The notes under the pieces were generated by a model, which was given only the letters and a program-made list of their open reading frames with translations, did no database searches and was not told the origin of the DNA. From Vulcanimicrobiota bacterium (GTDB lineage: Bacteria > Vulcanimicrobiota > Vulcanimicrobiia > Vulcanimicrobiales > Vulcanimicrobiaceae): 64,000 nucleotides of DNA. A program made the position numbers and the translations under genes. Below, piece by piece: positions 36,240 through 44,621 of the stretch. Position 1 is the stretch's first letter, and each line of letters opens with the position of its first letter. The DNA lies in NCBI GenBank assembly GCA_003161435.1, contig PMOS01000012.1:124001-188000 (forward strand). The letters are read 5' to 3'.

Positions 36240-36778
36240 GTCCGACGCTCTAAGAGATGCCGCGCGCGCAAGAGCGCGATCGCGGTGACGGCGTCGTCGA
36301 TACGGCCGTCGGCGCAGGCTTCGAGTGCATCGACGAACCGCATCCGGACGACCTCGATCCGTTCGACCGCTTCGGGCGGCAGGGCTGAGGGCGTGAGGTG
36401 CTCGCCGAGAAAGAGCGCGACGGGTTCCTGCACGACCGACGGGATCTCGTAGGTGACGCCGAGAGATCGCCAGCAGGCCGCGATCACGCCCGCTTCTTCC
36501 CGCGACTCGCGCTGCGCACAACCCAGTGCGTCCTCGCCGGCGTGGCGGCCGCCCTTGATCACCTCCAGGACGACGCGGTCGATCGCGAAGCGCGCCTGGC
36601 GCACCAGCACGACCTCGTCGCCGTCGATGAGCACCACCGCGCTGGCCGGCGGCGTCGCGATGACGCCGTGCTCGCCCGGCGCTCCATTCGGGTGGACGAT
36701 CTCGTGCGCTTCGAAGCGCAGCCACGCGTTCTCGTAGACGACACGCTTCGAACGGCGCACGTACCCGGCGCCGCTCAT
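36236..36778 (-). CDS. NUDIX hydrolase (ADP-ribose pyrophosphatase-like)
   Basis: 180 residues. The complete NUDIX box GGRHAGEDALGCAQRESREEAGV (first 20 residues G to S, then REEAGV) occurs at about 74-96. The preceding strand VVLVRQARFAIDRVVLEVIKGG matches ADP-ribose/ADP-sugar pyrophosphatases, which cleave X-linked nucleoside diphosphates. It is translationally coupled to the mmcQ/yjbR gene. Confidence 0.9.
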   Translation of the reverse strand: MSGAGYVRRSKRVVYENAWLRFEAHEIVHPNGAPGEHGVIATPPASAVVLIDGDEVVLVRQARFAIDRVVLEVIKGGRHAGEDALGCAQRESREEAGVIAACWRSLGVTYEIPSVVQEPVALFLGEHLTPSALPPEAVERIEVVRMRFVDALEACADGRIDDAVTAIALLRARHLLERRT

Positions 36779-36851
36779 ACTCTCATCGGCGCCTCGTTCG
36801 CGCGGGTCCGGCCGGGATGAATCGCTTCACGGTCCGTCGCACCTCCGCTAG

Positions 36852-38342
36852 GTGACCAACGGTTTCCTCGGACGGCTGTTCCGGAAGACCTCGGTGGACG
36901 CTATGCGCGAGCGCCGCGAACCGCACGGGCTCAAGCGCGCGCTGCGCGGACGCGACCTGATCGCCATCGGGCTGGGCACCATGATCGGCGGCGGTATCTT
37001 CACCACGATCGGACCCGGCGTCCACAAAGCGGGGCCGGCGGTGACGATCGCCTTCGTGCTGGCCGGCCTGGCGTCGCTGCTCGCCGCGTTGTGCTACGCC
37101 GAGCTCGGCGCCGTGATCCCGAGCGCCGGCAGCGCGTATACGTTCGCTTACGCGACGCTGGGCGAGGTCGTCGGCTGGATCATCGGCTGGAACCTCATCC
37201 TCGAGTACGCGATCTCCGCCGCGCCGGTCGCCCAACAGTTCTCGGCGTCGCTGCAAGAGGCGATCCACGCCCTCACCGGCCGAACGCTCCCGCCGGGGAT
37301 CGCGAAAGCGGTGCTCGCCCATCCGGGCAGTGCGTGGTGGCAGGTCGATTGGAGCAAGACGTCCATCGATCTGATCGGCGCCCTGTTCGTCCTGATGCTG
37401 ACGGTGCTGATCATCATTGGGATTCGCGAGACGGCGAGGACCAACAACGTGCTCGTCGTGGTGAAGGTTGCCGCGCTGCTCGTCTTCATCGTCGCAGGCG
37501 CGCTGCTGTTCCACCCGCAGAATCTCACCCCGTTCAACCCGGTCGGCTGGATCGGTCCGTGGGACAAGGACGGGATCCCGACCGGCATCTTCGGCGGTGC
37601 CGCACTGGTGTTCTTCACCTACATCGGGTTCGACGCTGCGACGACCACTGCCGAAGAGTGCGTGAACCCGCCGCGCGACATTCCGGTCGGCGTGATCGGC
37701 TCGCTCTTGATCGGGACGGTCCTGTACTGCGCGGTCGCGATCGTGCTGGTCGGTGCAGTGCCGTGGCAGCAAGTCGACATCAACACACCGCTTCAGTCGG
37801 CGCTCGCGCCGCTGCACGCGAGCTGGGCGGAATGGGTGATCCGCATCGGCGTCTTGTCCGGCACGGCCTCGGTAGCGTTGATCTCGTTGCTGGGTCAATC
37901 GCGCATCTTCTTCGCGATGGCGCGCGACCGGATGCTTCCGCCCGGCATCGCGAAGATTCACCCGCGCTTTCGCACGCCGGCGCTGATGTCGGGCGTCACC
38001 GGAATCATCGTCGCGGCGTTCACCCTGATCCTTCCGCTCGATCTGCTGCTCTCACTCGTCAACATCGGCACGATGAGCGCGTTCATCGCCGTCTGCCTGG
38101 GCGTGCTCTTCCTGCGGGTGAGCCGGCCCGATCTGCCGCGGCCCTTCCGCACGCCGTTCGTGTGGGTCACCGCGATCGGCGGCATCGTCATCACCGGCGC
38201 GCTGGCCGTGTTGGGGCTGGGGCTGATCACGTTCGCGTGGTTCGGCGCCTGGCTGCTGGTCGGCTTAGTCGTCTACTTCTCGTACGGTTTCCGCCAAACC
38301 ACGCACGACGCCGACATCCCGGAGCCCGACATCGCGATCTAG
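36852..38342 (+). CDS. APC-family amino acid permease (CAT-like)
   Basis: 496 residues from the GTG at 36852; an ATG at 36903 gives the conserved start region MRERREPHGLKRALRGRDL. About 12 transmembrane helices. Helix 1 carries the substrate-binding GLGTMIGGGIFTTIGP motif; helix 6 VFFTYIGFDAATTTAEECVNPPRDIPVG matches cationic amino acid transporters (CAT subfamily). Probably imports amino acids with protons. No signal of regulation was seen. Confidence 0.92.
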   Translation: MTNGFLGRLFRKTSVDAMRERREPHGLKRALRGRDLIAIGLGTMIGGGIFTTIGPGVHKAGPAVTIAFVLAGLASLLAALCYAELGAVIPSAGSAYTFAYATLGEVVGWIIGWNLILEYAISAAPVAQQFSASLQEAIHALTGRTLPPGIAKAVLAHPGSAWWQVDWSKTSIDLIGALFVLMLTVLIIIGIRETARTNNVLVVVKVAALLVFIVAGALLFHPQNLTPFNPVGWIGPWDKDGIPTGIFGGAALVFFTYIGFDAATTTAEECVNPPRDIPVGVIGSLLIGTVLYCAVAIVLVGAVPWQQVDINTPLQSALAPLHASWAEWVIRIGVLSGTASVALISLLGQSRIFFAMARDRMLPPGIAKIHPRFRTPALMSGVTGIIVAAFTLILPLDLLLSLVNIGTMSAFIAVCLGVLFLRVSRPDLPRPFRTPFVWVTAIGGIVITGALAVLGLGLITFAWFGAWLLVGLVVYFSYGFRQTTHDADIPEPDIAI

Positions 38343-38439
38343 CCGCTTCTAGCCGCCGCGACCTTTCTGTTTGCTCCGCGCGATGTGCTCGGCTTGGTGC
38401 GCAGGATGCGGCGCACCCTGCGCGGCGAACCGAGGGACG

Positions 38440-39411
38440 ATGCGCATCGTCGTACGGACCCCGATCATGGCCGACCGGCTGACCGCCGTCGCGGACCGTC
38501 ACCACGTCGACGCCGTAGTGGCGGCCGACGCGGAAGCGCTACGAGGCGAGCTCGGCGACGCCGACGCGCTGTGGCTATGGCCCGCGTTCTACGACGCCGA
38601 GCTCGTCCCGATCCTCGCGCGACACGCGCCGCGGTTACGATGGCTGCAAGTGTTGACGATGGGCTACGATCCGCTCGTCGCGCACGGCGTCCCCGCCGGA
38701 CTGACGATCACCAACGCCGGCGACTCCTATGCGCCGACGGTCGCGGAGCACGCCGTTGCTACGCTGCTTGCGCTCGTTCGCCGCCTCCCCGAAATGCAAA
38801 CGCGAGCCGCGACGTCGACCTGGGACCAGTCGGTCGCCGCGCGCATCGGGACGCTCAACGACGCGACCGTCGCCGTCCTCGGCTTCGGCAACATCGGAAA
38901 AGAGATCGCCGTCCGGTTACGGGCCTTCGGCGCGCGCGTCATCGCGGTGACGCGCAGCGACCGCACCGACCCGCTCGCCGACGAGAGCGTGTCCATCACG
39001 CATTTGCACGATGTGCTCGCACGCGTCGACGCCGTCATCGTTGCGGTGCCCCTGGACGGAACGACGCGACACCTCATCGACGCGCGTGCGCTCGCGGCGC
39101 TTCGCCCGCACGCCCTTTTGGTGAATATCGCGCGCGGCGGCAGCGTCGACACCGCCGCGCTGCGCGAGGCTCTCGCGGCGGGACGCCTCGGCGGCGCGGC
39201 GATCGATGTAACCGACCCCGAACCACTCCCGGCGGACGATCCGCTCTGGACGATGCCCAACGTGCTCGTCACCCCGCACGTCGCCGGCTACGGCGCCGAC
39301 GTGCCAGCCCGCCGCATCCTCGCCCTCCTCGGCCGCAATCTCGCACACTTCCTCAACAACCGCCCCCTCGAAGCCCAAGTCACCCTCGAATCGCAAAAGG
39401 AATGCCGATAG
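38440..39411 (+). CDS. D-isomer-specific 2-hydroxyacid dehydrogenase
   Basis: 323 residues from the ATG at 38440 (GAGGGACG upstream). NAD-binding GFGNIGKEIAVRL near residue 150; catalytic Arg in VNIARGGSVD, the acid in TDPEPLPADDP and His in VTPHVAGYG. Family enzymes reduce 2-keto acids or glyoxylate-like compounds; which substrate is not evident. A weak inverted repeat lies in the 97-base gap after the permease gene. Confidence 0.9.
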   Translation: MRIVVRTPIMADRLTAVADRHHVDAVVAADAEALRGELGDADALWLWPAFYDAELVPILARHAPRLRWLQVLTMGYDPLVAHGVPAGLTITNAGDSYAPTVAEHAVATLLALVRRLPEMQTRAATSTWDQSVAARIGTLNDATVAVLGFGNIGKEIAVRLRAFGARVIAVTRSDRTDPLADESVSITHLHDVLARVDAVIVAVPLDGTTRHLIDARALAALRPHALLVNIARGGSVDTAALREALAAGRLGGAAIDVTDPEPLPADDPLWTMPNVLVTPHVAGYGADVPARRILALLGRNLAHFLNNRPLEAQVTLESQKECR

Positions 39412-39504
39412 ATGGACCGCGCAACCCGCCTAGCCAACATTCAGGCCCTCGCGACCGAGTTGATCGGGGACGAGTCGAAGGCGATTGCGTGGTCGGCTCG
39501 CTAA
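39412..39504 (+). CDS. Small ORF (30 residues), possible gene fragment
   Basis: ATG directly abuts the dehydrogenase TAG and encodes MDRATRLANIQALATELIGD followed by ESKAIAWSAR. The last part faintly recalls the GDxxKAxxWLRTPN stretch of MbcA/ParS/Xre-type antitoxins, so it may be a stub of such a gene. It overlaps the end of the convergent response regulator gene. Real translation is uncertain. Confidence 0.3.
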   Translation: MDRATRLANIQALATELIGDESKAIAWSAR

Positions 39505-40241
39505 AGGCCGAGCGCTTTGCGGACGGCGGGGAGGTAGTTGCGCGAGACGGGGACCTCGCTGCGGGTCTTGTCATCGACGCGCAGCAGGTAAGAACCGCCG
39601 AAGAACGGTTCGACCTCGACGACGCGCTCGGGGTTGACGAGATAGGCGCGGTGTACCCGCAGGAAACCGGCGGGTTCGAGGCGCGTTGCGGCATCGGCCA
39701 GCGAACCTTTCCAGCGCAAGTCACCGTCGAACAGCCGCGCGGTGACGACGTGGCCATTGGCCTGCACGTAGCGAATCTCGGCGACCTTCGCCAGCCGCGT
39801 TCGCTCGCCGTCCTCGAGCGCCACGCGCGCCAGCGTACCGCGTCCCAGCGCATCGGCCGGCGCCGCGCTCTGCGACGAACGCAAACGCTCGATCGTGCGC
39901 GCGAGGCGATCCTGCGAAACCGGTTTGACGACGTAGTCGAACGCGGCGAGCTCGAACGCGTCGACGGCGTGCGTGTCGTGCGCGGTGACGAAGACGACCT
40001 GCGGCGCAGACGGTAGCGCGTTGATCACGCGCGTCGCTTCGAGTCCGTTCAAGCCCGGCAGGTTGATGTCGAGGAAGACGACGTCGAAGCGCGCGGCGGC
40101 AAGCTCTCGCAGCGCCTCGACCGCGTCGGGCGCTTCGGTGATCTCGATGTCGCGCGAAACCCTTCCCAGCGCGTAGACCAACTCGCTGCGCACCAGCGGC
40201 TCGTCGTCGACGACGAGCGCCCGCATCGCCGCGCCGCTCAT
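39501..40241 (-). CDS. LytTR-family response regulator
   Basis: 246 residues. N-terminal receiver domain with acidic pocket VVDDEP, phospho-acceptor Asp in VVFLDINLPGLNG, Thr in VTAHD and Lys in DYVVKPVSQDRL; C-terminal LytTR DNA-binding domain from about residue 140 (EIRYVQANGHVVTARL; FLRVHRAYLVN). Together with the overlapping sensor kinase gene (ATGA) it forms a LytS/LytR-type two-component system. Targets cannot be read here. Confidence 0.94.
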   Translation of the reverse strand: MSGAAMRALVVDDEPLVRSELVYALGRVSRDIEITEAPDAVEALRELAAARFDVVFLDINLPGLNGLEATRVINALPSAPQVVFVTAHDTHAVDAFELAAFDYVVKPVSQDRLARTIERLRSSQSAAPADALGRGTLARVALEDGERTRLAKVAEIRYVQANGHVVTARLFDGDLRWKGSLADAATRLEPAGFLRVHRAYLVNPERVVEVEPFFGGSYLLRVDDKTRSEVPVSRNYLPAVRKALGL

Positions 40242-41335
40242 CGCGCTGCAGTCGGGACGTGCGCCGGGACGCGAAAGGTCACGGTCGTCCCGGCGCCCGC
40301 CGCGCTGGCGATGCGCAGCGCGCTGGCCGGCCCGAACAGTTTGGTCAGGCGCTGGTTGACGTTGTCCAAGCCGATGCCGTTGCCGTTGCCGTTGCTGCGC
40401 GGCGCCCAGTTGGGAGCGAAACCGACGCCGTCGTCGCTCACCGAAATCGCGGTTCCCTCCGCGTCGGGATGCGCGCTCACCCGCACCGTCCCCGCGCCGC
40501 CCTTGGGCGCCAGCCCGTGCATGATCGCGTTCTCGACCAGCGGCTGCACCGAGAGTACCGGGACGAGCGCCAAGCGCGCGCGCGGATCGACCTCGAACGA
40601 AACGTGCAGCCGCTCACCGAAGCGCGCGTGCTCGAAGCGCAGATACTGTTCCACGTGCTCGAGCTCTTCGTCGAGCGAGACGAACTCGGCGTGCTGCGCG
40701 AGCGAGTCGCGAAAGTACTCCGCGAAATCGACGATCAGATCGTGCGCGCGTACCGGATCGGTGCGCGTCAACGCCGCGATCGTCGTGAGCGTGTTGAACA
40801 GAAAGTGCGGTGAGACGCGCGCGCGAAGCGCGTCGAGCTCGGCCTGGGTCACCAGCTCGGACCGCGCGTCGAGCTCGGCGGCTTCGAGCGAAACCGAGAA
40901 GACGCGCGCGAGCCCGACCGCGACGCGCTCGTCGTCTTCGGCGATCGGCGTCCCGGCGCGGTACAGCTTGAGCGCACCGACCGCCGCGCCGCGCACGACG
41001 AATGGGGCGATCGTCACCGAGGTGAGTGGGCAGCCGGGGACGGGGCAGTCGATGTCTTCGCGCGTGCGCGCGGTGGACGGCTGGCCGGTCGCGATCACGT
41101 GGTGCGTCAGGCCGGTGAGCGAGGGGCCACCGACGAGATGGTGGTCTTCGCCACGGCCGACGTAGGCCAGGACGCGCTCGGTGTCGACCACCGCGCACGC
41201 ATCCAAACCGAGGTTCTCATAGAGCAAGCGCGCGGTGAACGTCGCCGAGTCCTCGCCCAAGCCGCGGCGGAGGTGCGGCAGCGCCTGCACCACGAGATCG
41301 AGAACGTTCGCACTCGCGCCTTCGCCGCTTCCCAC
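40238..41335 (-). CDS. LytS-type sensor histidine kinase with GAF domain
   Basis: About 365 residues if started at the GTG at 41335; more upstream starts would run into the divergent comB gene. A GAF-like sensory domain spans about residues 25-170, with Cys residues in DIDCPVPGC. The dimerisation/phospho-acceptor region VSPHFLFNTLTTIAALTRTD places the His in the His_kinase (LytS/YehU) subfamily; the ATPase has QPLVENAIMHGL and GNGIGLDNVNQRL. No transmembrane segments were seen, so it is probably a cytosolic sensor. Confidence 0.88.
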   Translation of the reverse strand: MGSGEGASANVLDLVVQALPHLRRGLGEDSATFTARLLYENLGLDACAVVDTERVLAYVGRGEDHHLVGGPSLTGLTHHVIATGQPSTARTREDIDCPVPGCPLTSVTIAPFVVRGAAVGALKLYRAGTPIAEDDERVAVGLARVFSVSLEAAELDARSELVTQAELDALRARVSPHFLFNTLTTIAALTRTDPVRAHDLIVDFAEYFRDSLAQHAEFVSLDEELEHVEQYLRFEHARFGERLHVSFEVDPRARLALVPVLSVQPLVENAIMHGLAPKGGAGTVRVSAHPDAEGTAISVSDDGVGFAPNWAPRSNGNGNGIGLDNVNQRLTKLFGPASALRIASAAGAGTTVTFRVPAHVPTAAR

Positions 41336-41417
41336 CGCGACGATCCGTTCGACGCGCGCCGCGGATCGACTCCGGGGCACAGGCGCGCCGCCACCGAACG
41401 GAGTACGGGAGGTGCCT

Positions 41418-42140
41418 GTGAGCCGCTCGATCCAGGTCCTGCTGGGGCCACCCTGGCCGGCCGAGGTCGTGCGCGAAGCCCACGTCGCGGTCGTCGACGT
41501 GTTGCGCGCCACCACCACGATCGCCACTGCGCTGCGCAACGGTGCCGCCGGCGTGATCCCGGTTACCGACCCGGCCGACGCCATCGCGCTGAGTCAGCGG
41601 CTCGGCCGCGACCGCGTGCTGCTCTGCGGCGAGCAGGAGGCCGATCGTATCGAGGGATTCGACCTGGACAACTCACCGGCGTCGTTCACGCCCGAGGCCG
41701 TCGCCGGGAAGACGCTGATCATGACCACGACCAACGGGACGCGCGCGCTGCGCGCGGTCAGCGGTTCGGCGTCCGTCCGGGCAGCCGCACTGGTGAACCG
41801 TACCGCGGTGGCCGACGCGCTCGCTCACGAGTACGGCGACGTGCTGATCGTCTGCGCCGGCGAAGGCGGCGGCTTCGCGCTCGAAGACGCAATCGGCGCC
41901 GGCGCGCTGGTCGACGCGCTGCTGACGTCGATCTCCGACGCCGAGCTGCGCGACGGCGCGCGCGCCGCGGCGCTGCTCTACCGCTGCGTCGCGACGCGGC
42001 TCGCCGACGCGATCGCAAGCGCCGACCATGCGCAACACCTCGCGCACAAGGGCTTCGCCGGCGACGTCACGCGCTGCGCCGCGCTCGACACGCTCGACGT
42101 CGTCCCGATCCTGCGCGACGGAATTCTGGTCGCCCAGTAA
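41418..42140 (+). CDS. comB: 2-phosphosulfolactate phosphatase (ComB family)
   Basis: 240 residues from the GTG at 41418 with GGGAGGTG upstream. In methanogens ComB dephosphorylates 2-phosphosulfolactate on the route to coenzyme M; bacterial homologues are common. Motifs: VAVVDVLRATTTIATAL, TLIMTTTNGTRAL, VCAGEGGGFALEDAIGAGAL. No comA, comC or sulfolactate genes are adjacent, so its bacterial role (sulfolactate metabolism or another phosphatase) is open. Confidence 0.88.
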   Translation: MSRSIQVLLGPPWPAEVVREAHVAVVDVLRATTTIATALRNGAAGVIPVTDPADAIALSQRLGRDRVLLCGEQEADRIEGFDLDNSPASFTPEAVAGKTLIMTTTNGTRALRAVSGSASVRAAALVNRTAVADALAHEYGDVLIVCAGEGGGFALEDAIGAGALVDALLTSISDAELRDGARAAALLYRCVATRLADAIASADHAQHLAHKGFAGDVTRCAALDTLDVVPILRDGILVAQ

Positions 42141-42202
42141 CCACCATCATCCTCGTCTCCCAGCAACCACGACGCAATCTGGAGCGCAAAAACGCGCTGT
42201 CT

Positions 42203-42222
42203 ACCCTGAGCTTGTCGAAGGG
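42203..42222 (-). repeat. Dispersed short repeat, copy A of an inverted pair
   Basis: ACCCTGAGCTTGTCGAAGGG. It is the reverse orientation of the copy at 42370-42391; the two face each other across about 150 bases. Confidence 0.8.
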
Positions 42223-42277
42223 CGGACGATCATGCTCCGCGACCAACCGAACGCGCTACGCGCACATGATGCCGGTG

Positions 42278-42296
42278 TCCTGAGCGCGGCGAAGGA
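42278..42296 (-). repeat. Degenerate copy of the short repeat
   Basis: TCCTGAGCGCGGCGAAGGA matches the consensus CCTGAGCTTGTCGAAGGA except for three central bases. It lies between the inverted pair. Confidence 0.5.
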
Positions 42297-42321
42297 CGCC
42301 CCGGACGATTAGCAGTTCCCG

Positions 42322-42349
42322 CAATGAAGAAACCGCTCGCGAGAGCGGG
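42322..42349 (-). terminator. Rho-independent terminator of the molybdo-enzyme operon
   Basis: On the minus strand CCGCTC, loop TCGC, GAGCGG (42333-42348) is followed by TTTCTTCATT. It lies about 85 bases past the last gene of the aldehyde oxidoreductase operon. Confidence 0.7.
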
Positions 42350-42369
42350 CTCATCCTTTCTCTCGGTCG

Positions 42370-42391
42370 CCCTTCGACAAGCTCAGGGTGA
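42370..42391 (+). repeat. Dispersed short repeat, copy B of an inverted pair
   Basis: CCCTTCGACAAGCTCAGGGT, sharing the 17-base core CCTTCGACAAGCTCAGG with the copies at 23551 and 42203. Confidence 0.8.
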
Positions 42392-42431
42392 CGGGCAGCT
42401 TTCGCCGAGCTTTCGGTGACGGTGGGGTTTG

Positions 42432-44621
42432 CTAGGTCAGCAGCTTTTCCGGGCTGATCGGCAGCTCCCGCACGCGCTTGCCGGTCGCGTGGTAGACGGC
42501 GTTGGCGACCGCGGCCGCGCTGCCCACGTTACCGATCTCGCCGATCCCCTTGATCCCTAGCGGGTTCACGAATTCGTCCTGCTCGTCGACCAGGATGATC
42601 TCGATCGACGGGATGTCGGCGTTCACCGGGACGAGGTAGTTCTCGAGGCTCGCGTTCATGTAGCGCCCGGTCCGCTCGTCGATCCGCCCCTCCTCGTGCA
42701 GCGCCATCGAGACGCCCCACACGGTGCCGCCCAGGAACTGGCTGCGCGCGGTCTTGGCGTTGACGATGGTACCGGCGGCGAACGCGCTCACCATTCGCGC
42801 CAAGCGCACCGTACCGAGATCGGGATCGACGTGCACTTCGGCGAAGTGCGCGCCGAAGGCGTGCGAGGAGTACGGCCCCTTCGCGCGACGATCGTGCTGT
42901 ACGTCGGCGCGCGCCATCACCGAAGGCGCGCCGCTGTGCCGAACGATGTCGGCGTAGCGTTCGCCCGTTACCGGCTGGGCCCGCACGAACACGCGTCCGT
43001 CACCGAAGGCGAGATCGGCGAGTTGCCGGCCGTGCAGCGGTGAGTTCCGATTCGCGGTGGCGAGCCCGGCGAGCTTCTCGCGCAGGGCGACGCCCGCGGC
43101 GTGCACGGCGTTGGCGACGCTGGCCGTGAGCTGCGAGCCGCCGGCTTCCGGCGCCGGCGGCATGGTCGTATCGCCCAGGTCGAACCGGACGCGCGCGACC
43201 GGGAGCCCGATCGCTTCGGCGGCGACCTGGGTGAACGCGGTGTACGCGCCGGTCCCGATGTCGCAGCCGCCGCTGGTTGCAAGGACCGTGCCGTCGGCGT
43301 GCATCGTCGCCGCGGCCGATGCCGACGAACGGTTCGACGGATACGTCGACGACGCCATGCCGTAGCCGGCCAGCAACCCGTCCGGCGTCCGCATCGAGCG
43401 CGGCGCCGCCTTCCGGCTCGCCCAGCCGAAGCGTTGCGCCGCCTGCGCGTAGCACTGGCGCAGGGACTTCGAAGAGAACGGCTTCTGCTCCGAGAGATCG
43501 GTTTCGGCGTAGTTGATCAGCCGCAATTCCAGCGGATCGGTGCCGGTCGCGTAGGCCAGCTCGTCCATCGCCGACTCGAGCGCGAAGGAGCCGCTCGACT
43601 CACCCGGCGCGCGCATGTAGGTCGGGGTCACGACGTCGTATCGCACGCCGCGGTGCGTCGTGATCTGATTCGGCACCGCGTAGAGCATGCGGCTGATGAC
43701 GGCGGCGTTCTCGATGAAGTCGTCGTAGCGCGAACCCTGGGAGCGCACGTCGTGGGCCATTGCGGTCAGCTTGCCGCTGCGATCGGCACCAAGCCGCACG
43801 CGTTGCTCGGTGCGTGGCCGGTTGCCGAATCCGCCGAACATCTGCGGCCGCGTCAGTACGACCTTGACCGGGCGTCCGATGACTTTGGCGGCCATCGCCG
43901 CGAGGACGCAGTATGGGTTCGTTCCGCCTTTGGATCCGAACCCACCGCCGATGAACTTCGATACGACGCGCACGCTGGTATCCGGAATCCCGAAGATCTT
44001 CGCGACGCTCGCGCGGCGCGGAAACACACCTTGCGAGGTGTCGTAGATCGTCAGCTCGTCGCCCGACCACATCGCCAGCGTCGCGTGCGGCTCCATCGGG
44101 TTGTGGAACTCGGTCGGCGTGACGTAGCTGTTGTCGAGCTTCACCGGCGCCGAGGCGAAGGCCGCATCGAAGTCGCCACGCGTCGTGTCCGGGGGGTTGT
44201 TGTTCGCCTGCGACGGCGTGTATGTCTGTGCGCCCGGCGAGCTCATCGTCGTCGCGGGTGCCTTGCGGTCGTAGGTCACCCGCACCCGCGAGGCCGCGTC
44301 GGTCGCGCGTTCGAAGGTGTCGGCGACGATCAGTGCGACCGGCTGCCGGTCGTAGAACACGGCGTCGTCCTGCAACACCTGCAGCTTGCGGTCGCCGGCG
44401 TCGGCCTTCACGCGCGGCGCGTTCTCGTGGCTGAGGACCAGCAGCACGCCCGCGAGAGACTGCGCTTCCTTCGCGTCGATCGACGCGATGCGCCCGGCCG
44501 CGATCGTGCTGGTCACGATGACGCCGTAGGCCGTGTTCGCCACCGGTTCTTCGTAGCTGTAGCGGGCCGCGCCGGTGACCTTTGCGACGCCGTCGACGCG
44601 CGTCAGCGGGGCGCCGATCAT
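42432..44621 (-). CDS. Periplasmic aldehyde oxidoreductase, molybdenum-binding subunit (PaoC-like)
   Basis: 729 residues, ATG at 44621 overlapping the FAD-subunit stop (ATGA). Xanthine oxidase family large subunit that hydroxylates aldehydes or heterocycles at the molybdenum-cytosine-dinucleotide cofactor. Motifs: KFIGGGFGSKGGTNP, YMRAPGESSGSFALESAMDELA, SGGCDIGTGAYTAF, and the catalytic Glu in IKGIGEIGNVGSAAAVANAV. The short architecture (about 730) and split subunits match E. coli PaoABC rather than fused xanthine dehydrogenase. No own signal; it would be exported with the Tat-tagged small subunit. Confidence 0.93.
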   Translation of the reverse strand: MIGAPLTRVDGVAKVTGAARYSYEEPVANTAYGVIVTSTIAAGRIASIDAKEAQSLAGVLLVLSHENAPRVKADAGDRKLQVLQDDAVFYDRQPVALIVADTFERATDAASRVRVTYDRKAPATTMSSPGAQTYTPSQANNNPPDTTRGDFDAAFASAPVKLDNSYVTPTEFHNPMEPHATLAMWSGDELTIYDTSQGVFPRRASVAKIFGIPDTSVRVVSKFIGGGFGSKGGTNPYCVLAAMAAKVIGRPVKVVLTRPQMFGGFGNRPRTEQRVRLGADRSGKLTAMAHDVRSQGSRYDDFIENAAVISRMLYAVPNQITTHRGVRYDVVTPTYMRAPGESSGSFALESAMDELAYATGTDPLELRLINYAETDLSEQKPFSSKSLRQCYAQAAQRFGWASRKAAPRSMRTPDGLLAGYGMASSTYPSNRSSASAAATMHADGTVLATSGGCDIGTGAYTAFTQVAAEAIGLPVARVRFDLGDTTMPPAPEAGGSQLTASVANAVHAAGVALREKLAGLATANRNSPLHGRQLADLAFGDGRVFVRAQPVTGERYADIVRHSGAPSVMARADVQHDRRAKGPYSSHAFGAHFAEVHVDPDLGTVRLARMVSAFAAGTIVNAKTARSQFLGGTVWGVSMALHEEGRIDERTGRYMNASLENYLVPVNADIPSIEIILVDEQDEFVNPLGIKGIGEIGNVGSAAAVANAVYHATGKRVRELPISPEKLLT

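Larger units (their letters stand above)
42141..42431. other. Non-coding gap carrying repeats and a terminator
   Basis: 290 bases between convergent comB and the molybdo-enzyme operon. It contains the three repeat copies and the terminator listed separately; otherwise no gene was seen. Confidence 0.6.

Noticed and set aside
36783..37961. Long minus-strand open frame opposite the permease gene
   Set aside because: Arg/Asp/His-rich composition typical of a shadow frame in high-GC DNA; the plus strand encodes a clear APC permease.
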